Shown here: piece after piece, positions 1 to 8,233 of the stretch
How positions within the stretch are numbered: position 1 is the stretch's first letter
How the letters are laid out: each line of letters begins with the position of its first letter
NCBI RefSeq assembly: GCF_014873915.1
Contig: NZ_JADBEJ010000005.1
Coordinates: forward strand, 3,286,001-3,350,000
From: Amycolatopsis roodepoortensis
Lineage (GTDB): Bacteria; Actinomycetota; Actinomycetes; Mycobacteriales; Pseudonocardiaceae
Length of the DNA: 64,000 nucleotides
Reading direction: 5' to 3'
Notes under the pieces: generated by a model
What the model was told of the DNA's origin: nothing
Seen by the model: only the letters and a program-made list of their open reading frames with translations
The model's database searches: none
Made by a program: the position numbers and the translations under genes

Positions 1-466
1 CGTTGGCGGAGTCCAGCGAGTAGCCCGGCGGGTCGGAGCGCTGGTTGAGCATCGGCAGCATGTGGTACCGGACCTGCAGGGTCCCGTTGTTCACCTGCTC
101 CTCGATCTGCCCCTTGAACGACTCTTCGAACTGCTTGCAGACCGGGCAGAGGAAGTCGGCGTAGATGTCGATGGTCTTCTTCGCCTCAGGTTTGCCGACG
201 ACAACGGCCGCCCCCTCGCGCTTCTCGACGACACCGGGCGCGGAAGCGGTCGGCTGTGCCCCGATCACCTTGCCCTCGGTGCTGTCCTTGCTGGACGTCG
301 TCCAGATCACGCCACCGATCACCAGCGCGGCGAGCACGACCACCGCGACGGTGATCGCGACGACCTTCTTCTTGTCGCCGCCCGCGACGCCCCTGGCCTG
401 TGCCACCGAGCGCGCAGCCGTCTGCTGCTGCTTGCGTTTCCGAGCGTTGCGCTCAGCTCCACCCAC
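1..466 (-). CDS. DsbA-family thiol:disulfide protein, membrane anchored (partial, runs off the window)
   Basis: About 155 N-terminal residues are visible on the minus strand; the C-terminus lies beyond base 1. A charged, Lys/Arg/Gln-rich N-tail is followed by one hydrophobic segment (about residues 35-56) and then a thioredoxin-like region with an active-site CPVC at about residues 107-110, after the strand IDIYADF. This is the layout of signal-anchored DsbA/DSBA-like oxidoreductases of actinobacteria, which work outside the membrane on protein cysteines. The GTG start at 466 lies two bases after the stop of the MauE-like gene, so the two are surely co-transcribed; MauE-type proteins are thought to support redox partners of this kind. 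The family assignment is firm; the substrate is unknown. Confidence 0.85.
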   Translation of the reverse strand, partial: MGGAERNARKRKQQQTAARSVAQARGVAGGDKKKVVAITVAVVVLAALVIGGVIWTTSSKDSTEGKVIGAQPTASAPGVVEKREGAAVVVGKPEAKKTIDIYADFLCPVCKQFEESFKGQIEEQVNNGTLQVRYHMLPMLNQRSDPPGYSLDSAN

Positions 467-468
467 GA

Positions 469-990
469 TTATTCGTTCCCTTCAGCGATACCCACATAGT
501 CGTCGTCGGCGGGGGCTTGAGAGTTCCCGAGCCAGCCGTCCACGGACAGCCACGTCCGCGGCCGCACGATCAGCCAGACACCCAGTAGCGCGAACCCGAG
601 GTCCCTGGCGATCTCCTGCGGATACTGCGTCTGATCCGCGGCGATCTGACCGCCACCGCCGAAGCAGCCGCAGTCGATGCTCAGCCCGCGCGCCCAGGAT
701 TGGGCGATCGCGGCGATGAGCACCGCGAGCAGCAGCACCGACAGCACCGATACCCACCGGGTGACGAATCCGGCGAGCAGGAACAGGCCGAGCGCCAGTT
801 CGACGAGCGGCATCCCGATCGCGACCGGGCGGACGAGCCCGTCCGGCAGGACGTCGAACGCCTGGACCGCGATGTAGGTCTGCCCCGGATCGCTGATCTT
901 CAGCGCTCCGGAGACCAACCAGACGGCGGCCAGTCCGAGCCGGACGAGTGTGCCCACGGCGTCGAGTACGACTTGGGGCGGTCTACGCAC
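469..990 (-). CDS. MauE/DoxX-family redox-associated membrane protein
   Basis: A 173-residue protein with four predicted membrane helices (roughly residues 13-31, 50-73, 77-97 and 135-150). The early motif WLVSGALKISDP is typical of the MauE/DoxX fold. A cysteine pair, CGC at residues 107-109, follows the third helix and is the feature expected of the MauE branch, whose founding member is needed for disulfide formation in methylamine dehydrogenase. It is the first gene of a two-gene operon with the DsbA-like protein downstream. A role in shuttling electrons for extracytoplasmic disulfide formation is inferred from this pairing. The ATG at 990 is the only good start. Confidence 0.82.
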   Translation of the reverse strand: MRRPPQVVLDAVGTLVRLGLAAVWLVSGALKISDPGQTYIAVQAFDVLPDGLVRPVAIGMPLVELALGLFLLAGFVTRWVSVLSVLLLAVLIAAIAQSWARGLSIDCGCFGGGGQIAADQTQYPQEIARDLGFALLGVWLIVRPRTWLSVDGWLGNSQAPADDDYVGIAEGNE

Positions 991-1048
991 GGGCCTAGGC
1001 TAACCGCCGACCCTGAGAACAATGTGAGGCGGCGGACGGAGGCACCCG

Positions 1049-1876
1049 ATGAGGGGACGCACCCTGCTGGTGGCCTGTTTGATGCTGGTCACAGCGGCGG
1101 CCTGCGGCGAAGAGGCCGGTCCGTCGGATTCTCTCGTCGCGCGCGCCGTCGCGTCCAACAAGCTCACCATCGGCATCCGCTTCGACCAGCCGGGACTTTC
1201 CCGCCGGACGATGGACGGCCGGTACGTCGGTTTCGACGTCGACGTTGCGAAGTACGTCGCGAGCGAGCTGGGTGTCGACGAGGATCACATCACCTGGCAC
1301 GACAGCAGGCCGTCGTCGCGCGAGACGGACATCACCTCGGGGATCACGGATCTGATGGTGGCGACCTATTCCATCACCGAAAAACGGAAACAGGTCGTCG
1401 GTTTCGCCGGGCCCTATTTCGACACGGGCCAGGATCTGCTCGTCCGCCTCCGGTCGACCGACATCACCGGCCCCGAGAACCTCAACGGCCGCAAGCTGTG
1501 CGCCGTGGGCGGCACCACCTCCGCCGAGCAGGTGCGCGACAAGTTCGCGCAGGCCGTCCAGCTCGTCGAGTACCCGCGCTACCAGGATTGCGTCACGGCG
1601 CTGCTCGCCGGGCAGGTGGACGCGGTGACCACCGACGACGTCATCCTCGCCGGTTACGTGGCGCAGAACCCGGAGCTGCTGCGCGTCGTCGGCAAACCGT
1701 TCTCGAAGGAGAAGTACGGTGTCGGCCTGCGCAAGGAAGACACCGAGGGGCGGGCGGCCGTGGCCAAGGCGATCGAGAAGATGATCTCGTCCGGGGAATG
1801 GCTCGAATCGCTGAACCGCAACATCGGCCCGTCCGGTTACCGGATCCCGCCTCCGCCTCAGGTCACCGAGAAGTGA
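1049..1876 (+). CDS. Family 3 ABC transporter solute-binding lipoprotein (polar amino acid type)
   Basis: A 275-residue exported protein. Residues 1-18 form a signal peptide ending in a lipobox (VTAAAC) with the lipidated cysteine at residue 19. The mature part has the family-3 periplasmic-binding-protein signature: LTIGIRFDQPGLS, then YVGFDVDVAKYVA, then the SITEKRKQVVGFAGPYF block that precedes the ligand hinge, and a C-terminal EKYGVGLRK segment. It resembles GluB-type glutamate receptors. No permease or ATPase genes are next to it, so it is an orphan receptor here. Its stop overlaps the GTG start of hrpB, which suggests translational coupling to a functionally unrelated gene. Confidence 0.87.
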   Translation: MRGRTLLVACLMLVTAAACGEEAGPSDSLVARAVASNKLTIGIRFDQPGLSRRTMDGRYVGFDVDVAKYVASELGVDEDHITWHDSRPSSRETDITSGITDLMVATYSITEKRKQVVGFAGPYFDTGQDLLVRLRSTDITGPENLNGRKLCAVGGTTSAEQVRDKFAQAVQLVEYPRYQDCVTALLAGQVDAVTTDDVILAGYVAQNPELLRVVGKPFSKEKYGVGLRKEDTEGRAAVAKAIEKMISSGEWLESLNRNIGPSGYRIPPPPQVTEK

Positions 1877-4263
1877 CCCTTCCCGATCTGCCGGTTCGCG
1901 CCGTCCTGCCCGAACTCGAAGCCGCGCTCGACGCCCATGGCACCGCCGTGCTCGTCGCGCCGCCGGGCACCGGCAAGACCACGCTTGTGCCGCTCGCGCT
2001 GGACAACGGAGATGGCCGGGTGATCGTCGCCGAACCGAGGAGGCTGGCGGCACGGGCCGCGGCGGCGCGAATGGCGTCACTGCTGGGCGAACGGGTCGGT
2101 GAGACGGTCGGCTATTCGGTCCGCGGAGACCGCAAGGTTTCCTCGTCGACGCGGATCGAAGTGGTGACGTCGGGTTTGCTGGTCCGGCGGGTGCAGGGCG
2201 ATCCCGAACTCACCGGAGTGTCGACCGTCCTGCTCGACGAATGCCACGAACGCCATCTCGACGCGGATCTGCTGCTCGCGCTGCTGCTGGACGTGCGCGC
2301 CGGGCTGCGCGACGACCTGCGCCTGCTCGCGACGTCCGCCACCGTGGCGTCCGGGCGGCTGGCGACCCTGCTCGGCGACGCGCCGGTGATCACCGCGCAC
2401 GCGAGAACCTACCCGGTGGACGTCTCGTACTCCCCGCCGGCGCGCGGAGAACGGATCGAGGCGACCGTCGCCAGAGTGATCCACAAAGCACTGTCCGAAG
2501 GGGACGGTGACGTGCTCGCCTTCCTGCCCGGCGCGGGAGAGATCGCCAGGGTGAGCGGCCTGCTCGGCGGCCTCGACGCCGACGTGCTGCCCTTGCACGG
2601 ACGACTGTCGGCGGCGCACCAGGACGACGCCCTGCGCCCGCGCGCCCGCCGCCGCGTGGTGCTCTCGACGTCGGTCGCCGAGTCCAGCCTGACCGTGCCT
2701 GGTGTGCGCGCGGTGGTGGACTGCGGCCTGTCCCGCGTGCCCCGGGTCGATCACCGGCGTGGCCTGCCCGGGCTGGCGACGGTACGCGTGTCCGCCGCGG
2801 TCGCGGAACAGCGCGCCGGCCGGGCCGGGCGTGAGGCACCGGGCCGCGCGTACCGATGCTGGGCGGCGCACGAACAGGGTTCCCTGCCCGCGTACCCCGA
2901 ACCCGAGATCCGGACGGCCGAGCTGGCGCGGTTCGCGCTGGAGCTCGCGTGCTGGTCCACTCCGGACGGTTCCGGCCTGGCCTGGTGGGATCCGCCCGGC
3001 GAGGGCGCGCTCGCCGCCGGTCGCGCGTTGCTGACCACGCTCGGGGCGACCAGGGAAGACGGCACGGTGACCGAACGCGGCCGGAAGATGGCCGGTCTGG
3101 GCCTGCATCCTCGGCTGGCGAGGGCGTTGCTGGACGGCGCGGCGCGGACCAACGCGCGTTCGGCGGCCGAGGTCGTCGCGCTGCTGGACAGCGGTGGCAC
3201 GTTGACCGACCTCGAGGCCGAGCTGCGGCGGGTACGCGGTGACGAGCGTTGGAAACGCGACGTGCGAAGGCTTTCCCAGCTCGTCCCCGACGGCGGCAAC
3301 GCCTCCGATCCGGCGCTGGTCGTGGCGCTGGCGCATCCCGAGCGGCTCGCGCGACGGCGGTCCGCGGGGACACCGGTGTACCTGATGGCAAGCGGAACGG
3401 CCGCCGAACTCCCCCGCGGGAGCGGGCTGGCCGACGTCGAGTGGCTGGCGGTGGCCGAAGCGACCCGGGATCCCGGGCGCGCACAAGGGATCATCCGTCT
3501 CGCGGCACCCGCCGACGAAGACCTCGCCGTGCGCGCCGCGCCGAATCTGGTGTCCTCAGTGGACGAAGTGCACTGGTCTTCGGGTGACGTCGTCGCACGG
3601 TCGGTGCGGCGGCTCGGCGCGATCACACTGTCGGAGAAACCGTTGCGCTCGCCCGCACCGGACGCGATCCGCGCGGCACTGCTGGACGGCTTGCGCACCG
3701 AGGGGCTCGGTCTGCTGCGCTGGACCGAGGACGGTAAGCGGCTGCGCGAACGACTGTCCTTCCTGCATCGTGTATTGGGATCACCTTGGCCCGCGGTCTC
3801 CGACGCGGCGTTGATGTCCACTTTGGACACTTGGCTTGATCTCGGTTCCGCTCGCCGCCGATCGGATCTGGCCGCGCTGGACGCGGGCGCCACGCTGCGC
3901 GGGCTGCTGCCTTGGCCCGAAGCGTCGCGTTTGGACGAACTGGCGCCGGACCGGCTGGAGGTGCCGTCGGGCTCGCGGATCAGGGTCGACTATTCGGGCG
4001 AACAGCCGGTGCTCGCCGTCAAACTGCAGGAGACCTTCGGCTGGCTCGCGACGCCGAAACTGGCGGGCGTCCCGGTGGTGCTGCACCTGCTCTCGCCGGC
4101 CGGACGGCCCGCGGCGGTCACCGCGGATCTGGAATCGTTCTGGCACAACGGTTACGCGGCCGTGCGCGCCGATCTCCGCGGGCGCTACCCGAAGCACCCT
4201 TGGCCGGAGGACCCGCTGACCGCCGCACCCACCCGGCGGACCGCGCGCCGCACTTCCTCGTGA
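1873..4263 (+). CDS. hrpB: ATP-dependent helicase HrpB (DEAH/RHA family)
   Basis: A 796-residue protein from a GTG at 1873 that overlaps the upstream TGA. Motif I APPGTGKTT is at about residues 29-37, the Walker B box is DECH at 122-125, motif III is SAT near 150, and motif VI QRAGRAGR lies near residue 310. The rest contains the helicase-associated region and the C-terminal HrpB domain (AVKLQETFGW). Length and motif order match HrpB of proteobacteria and actinobacteria, a DExH ATPase of poorly defined RNA-linked function. The same frame stays open far upstream to base 700, but that stretch is the shadow of the lipoprotein gene. The stop codon lies inside the palindrome at 4259-4300. Confidence 0.9.
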   Translation: MTLPDLPVRAVLPELEAALDAHGTAVLVAPPGTGKTTLVPLALDNGDGRVIVAEPRRLAARAAAARMASLLGERVGETVGYSVRGDRKVSSSTRIEVVTSGLLVRRVQGDPELTGVSTVLLDECHERHLDADLLLALLLDVRAGLRDDLRLLATSATVASGRLATLLGDAPVITAHARTYPVDVSYSPPARGERIEATVARVIHKALSEGDGDVLAFLPGAGEIARVSGLLGGLDADVLPLHGRLSAAHQDDALRPRARRRVVLSTSVAESSLTVPGVRAVVDCGLSRVPRVDHRRGLPGLATVRVSAAVAEQRAGRAGREAPGRAYRCWAAHEQGSLPAYPEPEIRTAELARFALELACWSTPDGSGLAWWDPPGEGALAAGRALLTTLGATREDGTVTERGRKMAGLGLHPRLARALLDGAARTNARSAAEVVALLDSGGTLTDLEAELRRVRGDERWKRDVRRLSQLVPDGGNASDPALVVALAHPERLARRRSAGTPVYLMASGTAAELPRGSGLADVEWLAVAEATRDPGRAQGIIRLAAPADEDLAVRAAPNLVSSVDEVHWSSGDVVARSVRRLGAITLSEKPLRSPAPDAIRAALLDGLRTEGLGLLRWTEDGKRLRERLSFLHRVLGSPWPAVSDAALMSTLDTWLDLGSARRRSDLAALDAGATLRGLLPWPEASRLDELAPDRLEVPSGSRIRVDYSGEQPVLAVKLQETFGWLATPKLAGVPVVLHLLSPAGRPAAVTADLESFWHNGYAAVRADLRGRYPKHPWPEDPLTAAPTRRTARRTSS

Positions 4264-4300
4264 GTGGTAAGGACGGTTAGAACCGTCCTTACCACTCACG
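4259..4300. terminator. Perfect 20-bp-arm palindrome between convergent genes
   Basis: The arms CGTGAGTGGTAAGGACGGTT and its exact complement are separated by only two bases (AG). The element sits between the convergent hrpB and the minus-strand gene at 4304 and contains the hrpB TGA stop. It most likely acts as a bidirectional hairpin terminator without a U-tract. A related hairpin with the same CGTGAGTG ends lies at 25387-25418. Confidence 0.75.
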
Positions 4301-4303
4301 AGG

Positions 4304-5092
4304 TCAGTCCATCAGCTGATGCTGGGGCTTGGTCGGCAACTGCGCCGCCAGCTCCTCGTCGTCCTCGCGCTCGTTCAGCCCAAGCTGCACCGCGCTGCGG
4401 ATCTGCTCGCGGTTCTCGCGCACCACATGCGCGAAGAATTCGTCGATCCGCGGATCGGTCAGCACTTCGAGGATCACGCGCATCGCGGTGTCGATCACCG
4501 AACGCACCACTTCATCGTGGAACGGCAGTTTCGAAAGCCGCCCGGCCTGCGGATCGTTCTTGAGCTTCTCGGCGATGATCCCCCGCAGCAACGTCTGGTT
4601 CTCGCCGAGTGAGCGCGCGAGGTTCTGCGGATAGTTCCCCGTTTCCAGCACCTTGACGACCTCGTCGAGCACCGCGATCGTGATCGGCTTCTTGATCGCG
4701 AGCACGATCGGCCGGGAAAGCCGTTCGACCAGACGCTGCGTGAACCGTTCCCCGAACGCGCGGTCGGCGGTGCGCGCGAGCCGGACCAGCACCACGATGA
4801 TCCGCAGCAGCCGGAACCCGCGCAGCGCCGGATGCGCGATGGGGATCATGCCGAGGATCTCGTACCAGTTGCGCAGCGGGAACCGCTTCTCCCAGCCACT
4901 TCGCCGCCAGCGCCAGAGGAATTCCAGCGCGAAGATCCCGCACACCGTCGTGTCGATGACGAAGACACGATGCGCCGTCTCCTCCGAATGAGGGAAGAAC
5001 GTCACGTAGGCGAGCAGCCCGACGGAGAACACGGCGAGGACGAGCATCACCAGGTCGAGCGGATTCACGCGCCGTTGTTCGCGGGTGGTCAT
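4304..5092 (-). CDS. Ion-transport-domain protein with voltage-sensor-like helices and no pore
   Basis: A 262-residue membrane protein. Four hydrophobic segments (about residues 13-32, 42-60, 72-88 and 90-107) are followed by a long soluble helical tail. The second segment ends in FALEFLWRWRRSG, a typical S2 motif of ion-channel voltage sensors. The fourth, RGFRLLRIIVVLVRLARTADR, has arginines at about every third residue like an S4 helix. There is no later pair of helices with a selectivity filter, so this looks like a voltage-sensor-only protein, as in Hv1- or VSP-type proteins. The tail (residues 110-262) is acidic near its end and has no recognised enzyme motif. The physiological role is unknown. 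Confidence 0.7.
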   Translation of the reverse strand: MTTREQRRVNPLDLVMLVLAVFSVGLLAYVTFFPHSEETAHRVFVIDTTVCGIFALEFLWRWRRSGWEKRFPLRNWYEILGMIPIAHPALRGFRLLRIIVVLVRLARTADRAFGERFTQRLVERLSRPIVLAIKKPITIAVLDEVVKVLETGNYPQNLARSLGENQTLLRGIIAEKLKNDPQAGRLSKLPFHDEVVRSVIDTAMRVILEVLTDPRIDEFFAHVVRENREQIRSAVQLGLNEREDDEELAAQLPTKPQHQLMD

Positions 5093-5227
5093 GGCGCCGA
5101 TTGTGCCTTTCCACGGCGACTCGTGCCGAGCGGCACCTGCCGAAAGTAAGGGGTGGCCGATGACTTCGGGGCACTGCGCCCGGGCGTCCCCGCGCCGGAG
5201 GATTCAGGGACACGAAGGAGGACGCGG

Positions 5228-6145
5228 ATGATCACGCTTCGAGGACTTACGAAGCGCTATGGCGAGAAGACGGTGGTCGACGGGCTGACCTTCGCCGTCG
5301 AGCCGGGCAAGGTGACCGGCTTCCTCGGCCCCAACGGCGCGGGCAAGTCGACGACCATGCGGATGACGCTCGGCCTCGACGCGCCGAGCGCGGGCCAGGT
5401 CTTCATCGACGGCAAGAGGTACGAGGACCTGCGATTCCCGCTGCGCGAGGTGGGCGCGCTGCTGGAGGCCAAGGCGCTGCATCCCGGCCGGAGCGCGGGC
5501 AAGCATCTCCTGGCGATGGCGCGCAGCAACGGGATCCCGGCGAGCCGGGTGGACGAAGTGCTCGCCACGGTGGGCCTGACCGAGGTCGCGGGCAAACGCG
5601 CCGGGACGTTTTCCCTCGGCATGGGGCAACGTCTCGGGATCGCCGGCGCCCTGCTGGGTGATCCCGGCGTGCTGATGTTCGACGAGCCGGTGAACGGCCT
5701 CGACCCCGACGGTGTCCGCTGGGTGCGGCAGCTGATGCGGTCGCTCGCGGAGGAGGGCCGCACGGTGTTCGTGTCGAGCCATCTGATGAGCGAGATGCAG
5801 CTGACCGCGGACCGGCTGGTCGTCATCGGCAAGGGAAAGCTGCTCGCCGACGCGCCGGTCGACGAATTCATCGCGGGCAATTCGCGGACGTCGGTCGTGG
5901 TGCGGGTGCCCGCTCCCGCCGATCTGCGGGTCCTCGAACAGCGTCTTCGCGCACTCGGCGCGACCACGGAATCCGATCAGGACGAGCTGCTCGTGCACGA
6001 CCTGCCCATTCACCTCGTCGGTGACGCGGTGCACGAACTCGGGATCCGGCTGCACGGACTGGCCGAACGGACCGCGTCACTGGAACAGGCGTACATGGAG
6101 CTGACCGCGTCGTCGGTCGAATACGGAACGGGAGTCACGGCGTGA
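5228..6145 (+). CDS. ABC transporter ATP-binding protein (ABC-2 exporter type)
   Basis: A 305-residue ATPase. Walker A GPNGAGKST is at residues 34-42, the signature FSLGMGQRLGIA at about 128-139, Walker B VLMFDEP at 148-154, and the H-loop in VFVSSHLMSE. The ATG at 5228 is preceded by a good ribosome-binding site (GAAGGAGGA). The C-terminal 80 residues form the DrrA/CcmA-like extension common in bacitracin- or drug-type exporters. The next gene starts at a GTG overlapping this stop by four bases, and the permease lies two genes downstream, so the three genes form one operon. The transported substrate cannot be deduced. Confidence 0.9.
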   Translation: MITLRGLTKRYGEKTVVDGLTFAVEPGKVTGFLGPNGAGKSTTMRMTLGLDAPSAGQVFIDGKRYEDLRFPLREVGALLEAKALHPGRSAGKHLLAMARSNGIPASRVDEVLATVGLTEVAGKRAGTFSLGMGQRLGIAGALLGDPGVLMFDEPVNGLDPDGVRWVRQLMRSLAEEGRTVFVSSHLMSEMQLTADRLVVIGKGKLLADAPVDEFIAGNSRTSVVVRVPAPADLRVLEQRLRALGATTESDQDELLVHDLPIHLVGDAVHELGIRLHGLAERTASLEQAYMELTASSVEYGTGVTA

Positions 6146-7175
6146 AATCACTCATGGTCCTGGTGGCGGTGATCGCCGGCCTGCTGGGGGTGCCGGCGGC
6201 CGCGTCGGCGGCACCGGAACTGTCGCTGCCCGCGCCGGGCGGCCCGTTGCCGATCGGGCTGCGCACGCTGCACCTCACCGATCAGCGGCGAGCCGATCCT
6301 TGGGTGCCGGAGAAGCGGCGCGAACTGATGGTCAACGTCTGGTACCCGGCCGTCCCGATCGGACGCGCGCCGCTGTACATGACCAACGCCGAGTCCGCGG
6401 CGACCGTCGCCGGGCGGAAACTCGACCTGCCGCCGGACGCCCTGAGCAAGGTGCGGGTCCACTCCCGGGAAAACGCGCCTTCCCTGCCAGGACGACGTCC
6501 GCTGGTGGTGCTTTCGCCGGGAGCGGGCAACAACCGGATCACCCTGACCTCGGTCGCCGAACACCTTGCCGCGCAAGGCTTCGTCGTCGCCGGGATCGAC
6601 CACGCCTACGAAGCGTGGGCGACGGAATTCCCCGACGGACTGCGCCAGTGTGTCGCTTGTGGACTCCCTGGCGAGCCGTGGCCCGCCGCGATCGCGAACC
6701 GCGCCGTGGACACGACGTTCGTCGTCGACACGCTGCTGAAGGACCGGCGCTGGTCGATCGACGCGACGAAGATCGGGATGGCCGGGCATTCAGCCGGCGG
6801 TCGGCGACCGCCGCCGCGATGGCCGCCGACCGGCGGATCAAGGCGGGCGTGAACGTCGACGGCCCGTTCTACGGCACCGTCTCGCTCGACCGGCCGTTTC
6901 TGCTGCTGACCAGCCCGACCGGCGAGAAGTACTTCCGCACGTCCTGGGACGAGACCTGGCCGCGGCTCACCGGGCCGAAGAGGCAGGACCTGGTCGAGAA
7001 CAGCGGTCATTCGTCGGTGACCGACGCCGCGATCCTGATCGACCAGCTGGGGCTGCGACCGCAGCTTCCGCCGTCCGAAATCGAGAACCAGTACGGATCG
7101 ATCGGCTCGCGGGAGGCGCTGAAGTTCTTCCGCGACGAGCTGACCGGTTTCTTCAAGCAGTGGAGCGCACGATGA
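6142..7175 (+). pseudogene. Secreted alpha/beta hydrolase (PAF-acetylhydrolase-like), split by a one-base frameshift
   Basis: The GTG at 6142 opens a frame with a signal peptide ending near ASAAPELS, the strand ELMVNVWYP, LVVLSPGAGNNR, and the nucleophile elbow GHSAGG. Immediately after that elbow (bases 6800-6801) the frame changes: the downstream part, SATAAAMAADRRIKAGVNVDG to the end FFKQWSAR, is in another frame. Adding one T in the run GGTCGG restores one continuous protein of about 344 residues, with SGHSSVTD as a likely catalytic-histidine region. Both halves keep coding-like third-position bias, so the lesion is recent or a sequencing error. The gene overlaps the ATPase gene upstream and the permease ATG downstream (ATGA), so the operon needs it to be translated through. 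Confidence 0.75.
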
Positions 7176-7918
7176 ACGCGATCTCTTCGGAATGGACCAA
7201 GTTCTGGTCGGTCCGGTCGACCTGGTGGTGCCTGATCAGCGGGATCTTCCTCATGCTCGCGTATTCGGGCGCGCTGGGCCTGATGTCGCACACGGGCACC
7301 GAACGGCACGTGGCGCCGCACGCCGTGGTGACCGGCGGGGCGTTCTACCTCACTCAATTCGCCGTGGTCGCGCTGGCGACGCTGTTCATCACGAGCGAAT
7401 ACGCCAGCGGCAGCATCCGCTCGACCCTGCAGTGGATCCCCGTTCGGAACCACGTCCTCGCCGCGAAATCGGCCGCACTGTTGCCGGCGCTGTTCGGCTA
7501 CGGCGTCCTGAACACGCTCGCCGGCGTGGCGATCTCGGCGCCGCTGATCGCCGACCGGGACTCTTCGGTGGGTGATGTCCTCGCCACCGCGGCGGGGATG
7601 GGTGGTTACTTCGCGCTGCTGGGCCTGCTCTGCCTCGGCCTGGGGACGGCGCTGCGCTCGACAGCGGGGACGATCGTGTCGATGTTCGTGCTGCTGGTGA
7701 TGATCCCCATGTTCGCCGGTTCGCTGGGCGGGGAGGACATCGTGAACTACTTCCCGGGCTTCGCGGGTGTCAATGCGATGGTCACGCCGGGGGAGCCGAA
7801 TCCGATCTTCGGCGGCGTCGCGCCCTACGCGCCTTGGGTCGGCGTCGCGCTCTGTGCGGCTTGGGCGGCGGCTGGTCTGGTCACGGGTTCCACCGTGCTT
7901 AGGCGCCGGGACGCCTGA
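7172..7918 (+). CDS. ABC-2 type transporter permease
   Basis: A 248-residue integral membrane protein starting at the ATG overlapping the hydrolase stop (ATGA). The N-terminus MNAISSEWTKFWSVRSTWW is the standard opening of ABC-2 permeases that partner with single ATPases. Six hydrophobic helices follow, and the conserved EYASGSIRSTLQWIPVR segment between helices 2 and 3 is the coupling region of this family. It forms an exporter with the ATPase encoded at 5228. Expression may depend on translational coupling through the frameshifted hydrolase frame; as written, ribosomes that stay in the original frame stop at 6852, about 320 bases before this start. Confidence 0.88.
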   Translation: MNAISSEWTKFWSVRSTWWCLISGIFLMLAYSGALGLMSHTGTERHVAPHAVVTGGAFYLTQFAVVALATLFITSEYASGSIRSTLQWIPVRNHVLAAKSAALLPALFGYGVLNTLAGVAISAPLIADRDSSVGDVLATAAGMGGYFALLGLLCLGLGTALRSTAGTIVSMFVLLVMIPMFAGSLGGEDIVNYFPGFAGVNAMVTPGEPNPIFGGVAPYAPWVGVALCAAWAAAGLVTGSTVLRRRDA

Positions 7919-8233
7919 GGGGAGAGCAAGGGACCTTTGCTACCGCTTGGGCGCGCGGGCATGTCGCGAAAGCCACTTTCAGGACGTCAGATGTCCCGAA
8001 AGTGGCTTTCGCGACATCCCGTTCTGGAGCCTGCGGTCGACGGCTTGTCTCAACGTTGAGAGAGCGATAGCAAAGGTCCCCTGCTCTCTTTCCGCGGGTG
8101 ACCGTGTGGATCTCAGGTCACCCAACGCACCGAAATCCACACGGTCACTACGGCGTGCAGGGTGTGTGGAAATAGGGACACTCAACGTCCCTATTCCCGC
8201 ACACCCCTCGGCGACAGCAAAGGTCCCTTGCTA
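7919..8233. repeat. Mosaic of intergenic repeats (composite copy 1)
   Basis: This 312-base gap holds no gene. In order it has one copy of the GCAAGGGACCTTTGC element (7925-7943), the perfect hairpin at 7961-8017, a 14-base palindrome TCTCAACGTTGAGA (8049-8062), an inverted copy (8066-8088), a GTGTGGAT-bounded palindrome (8098-8148), a GTGTGGAAATAG-bounded palindrome (8162-8207) and a last inverted copy (8213-8233). The part from 8049 onward recurs in reverse orientation at 20835-21053. The last copy supplies the stop codon of the TetR gene at 8231. Confidence 0.85.
7961..8017. repeat. Long perfect hairpin (GTCGCGAAAG family)
   Basis: Arms ATGTCGCGAAAGCCACTTTC and their exact complement (20 bp) flank a 17-base loop that can itself pair through GGAC and GTCC. 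The element lies between convergent genes, 40 bases after the permease stop. It is probably a terminator or a mobile palindromic repeat; only one copy is seen in this window. Confidence 0.75.

Noticed and set aside
700..1872. N-terminal extension of the helicase frame (an 1187-residue open frame)
   Set aside because: The stretch is the off-frame image of the lipoprotein gene; HrpB homology starts at the GTG at 1873.
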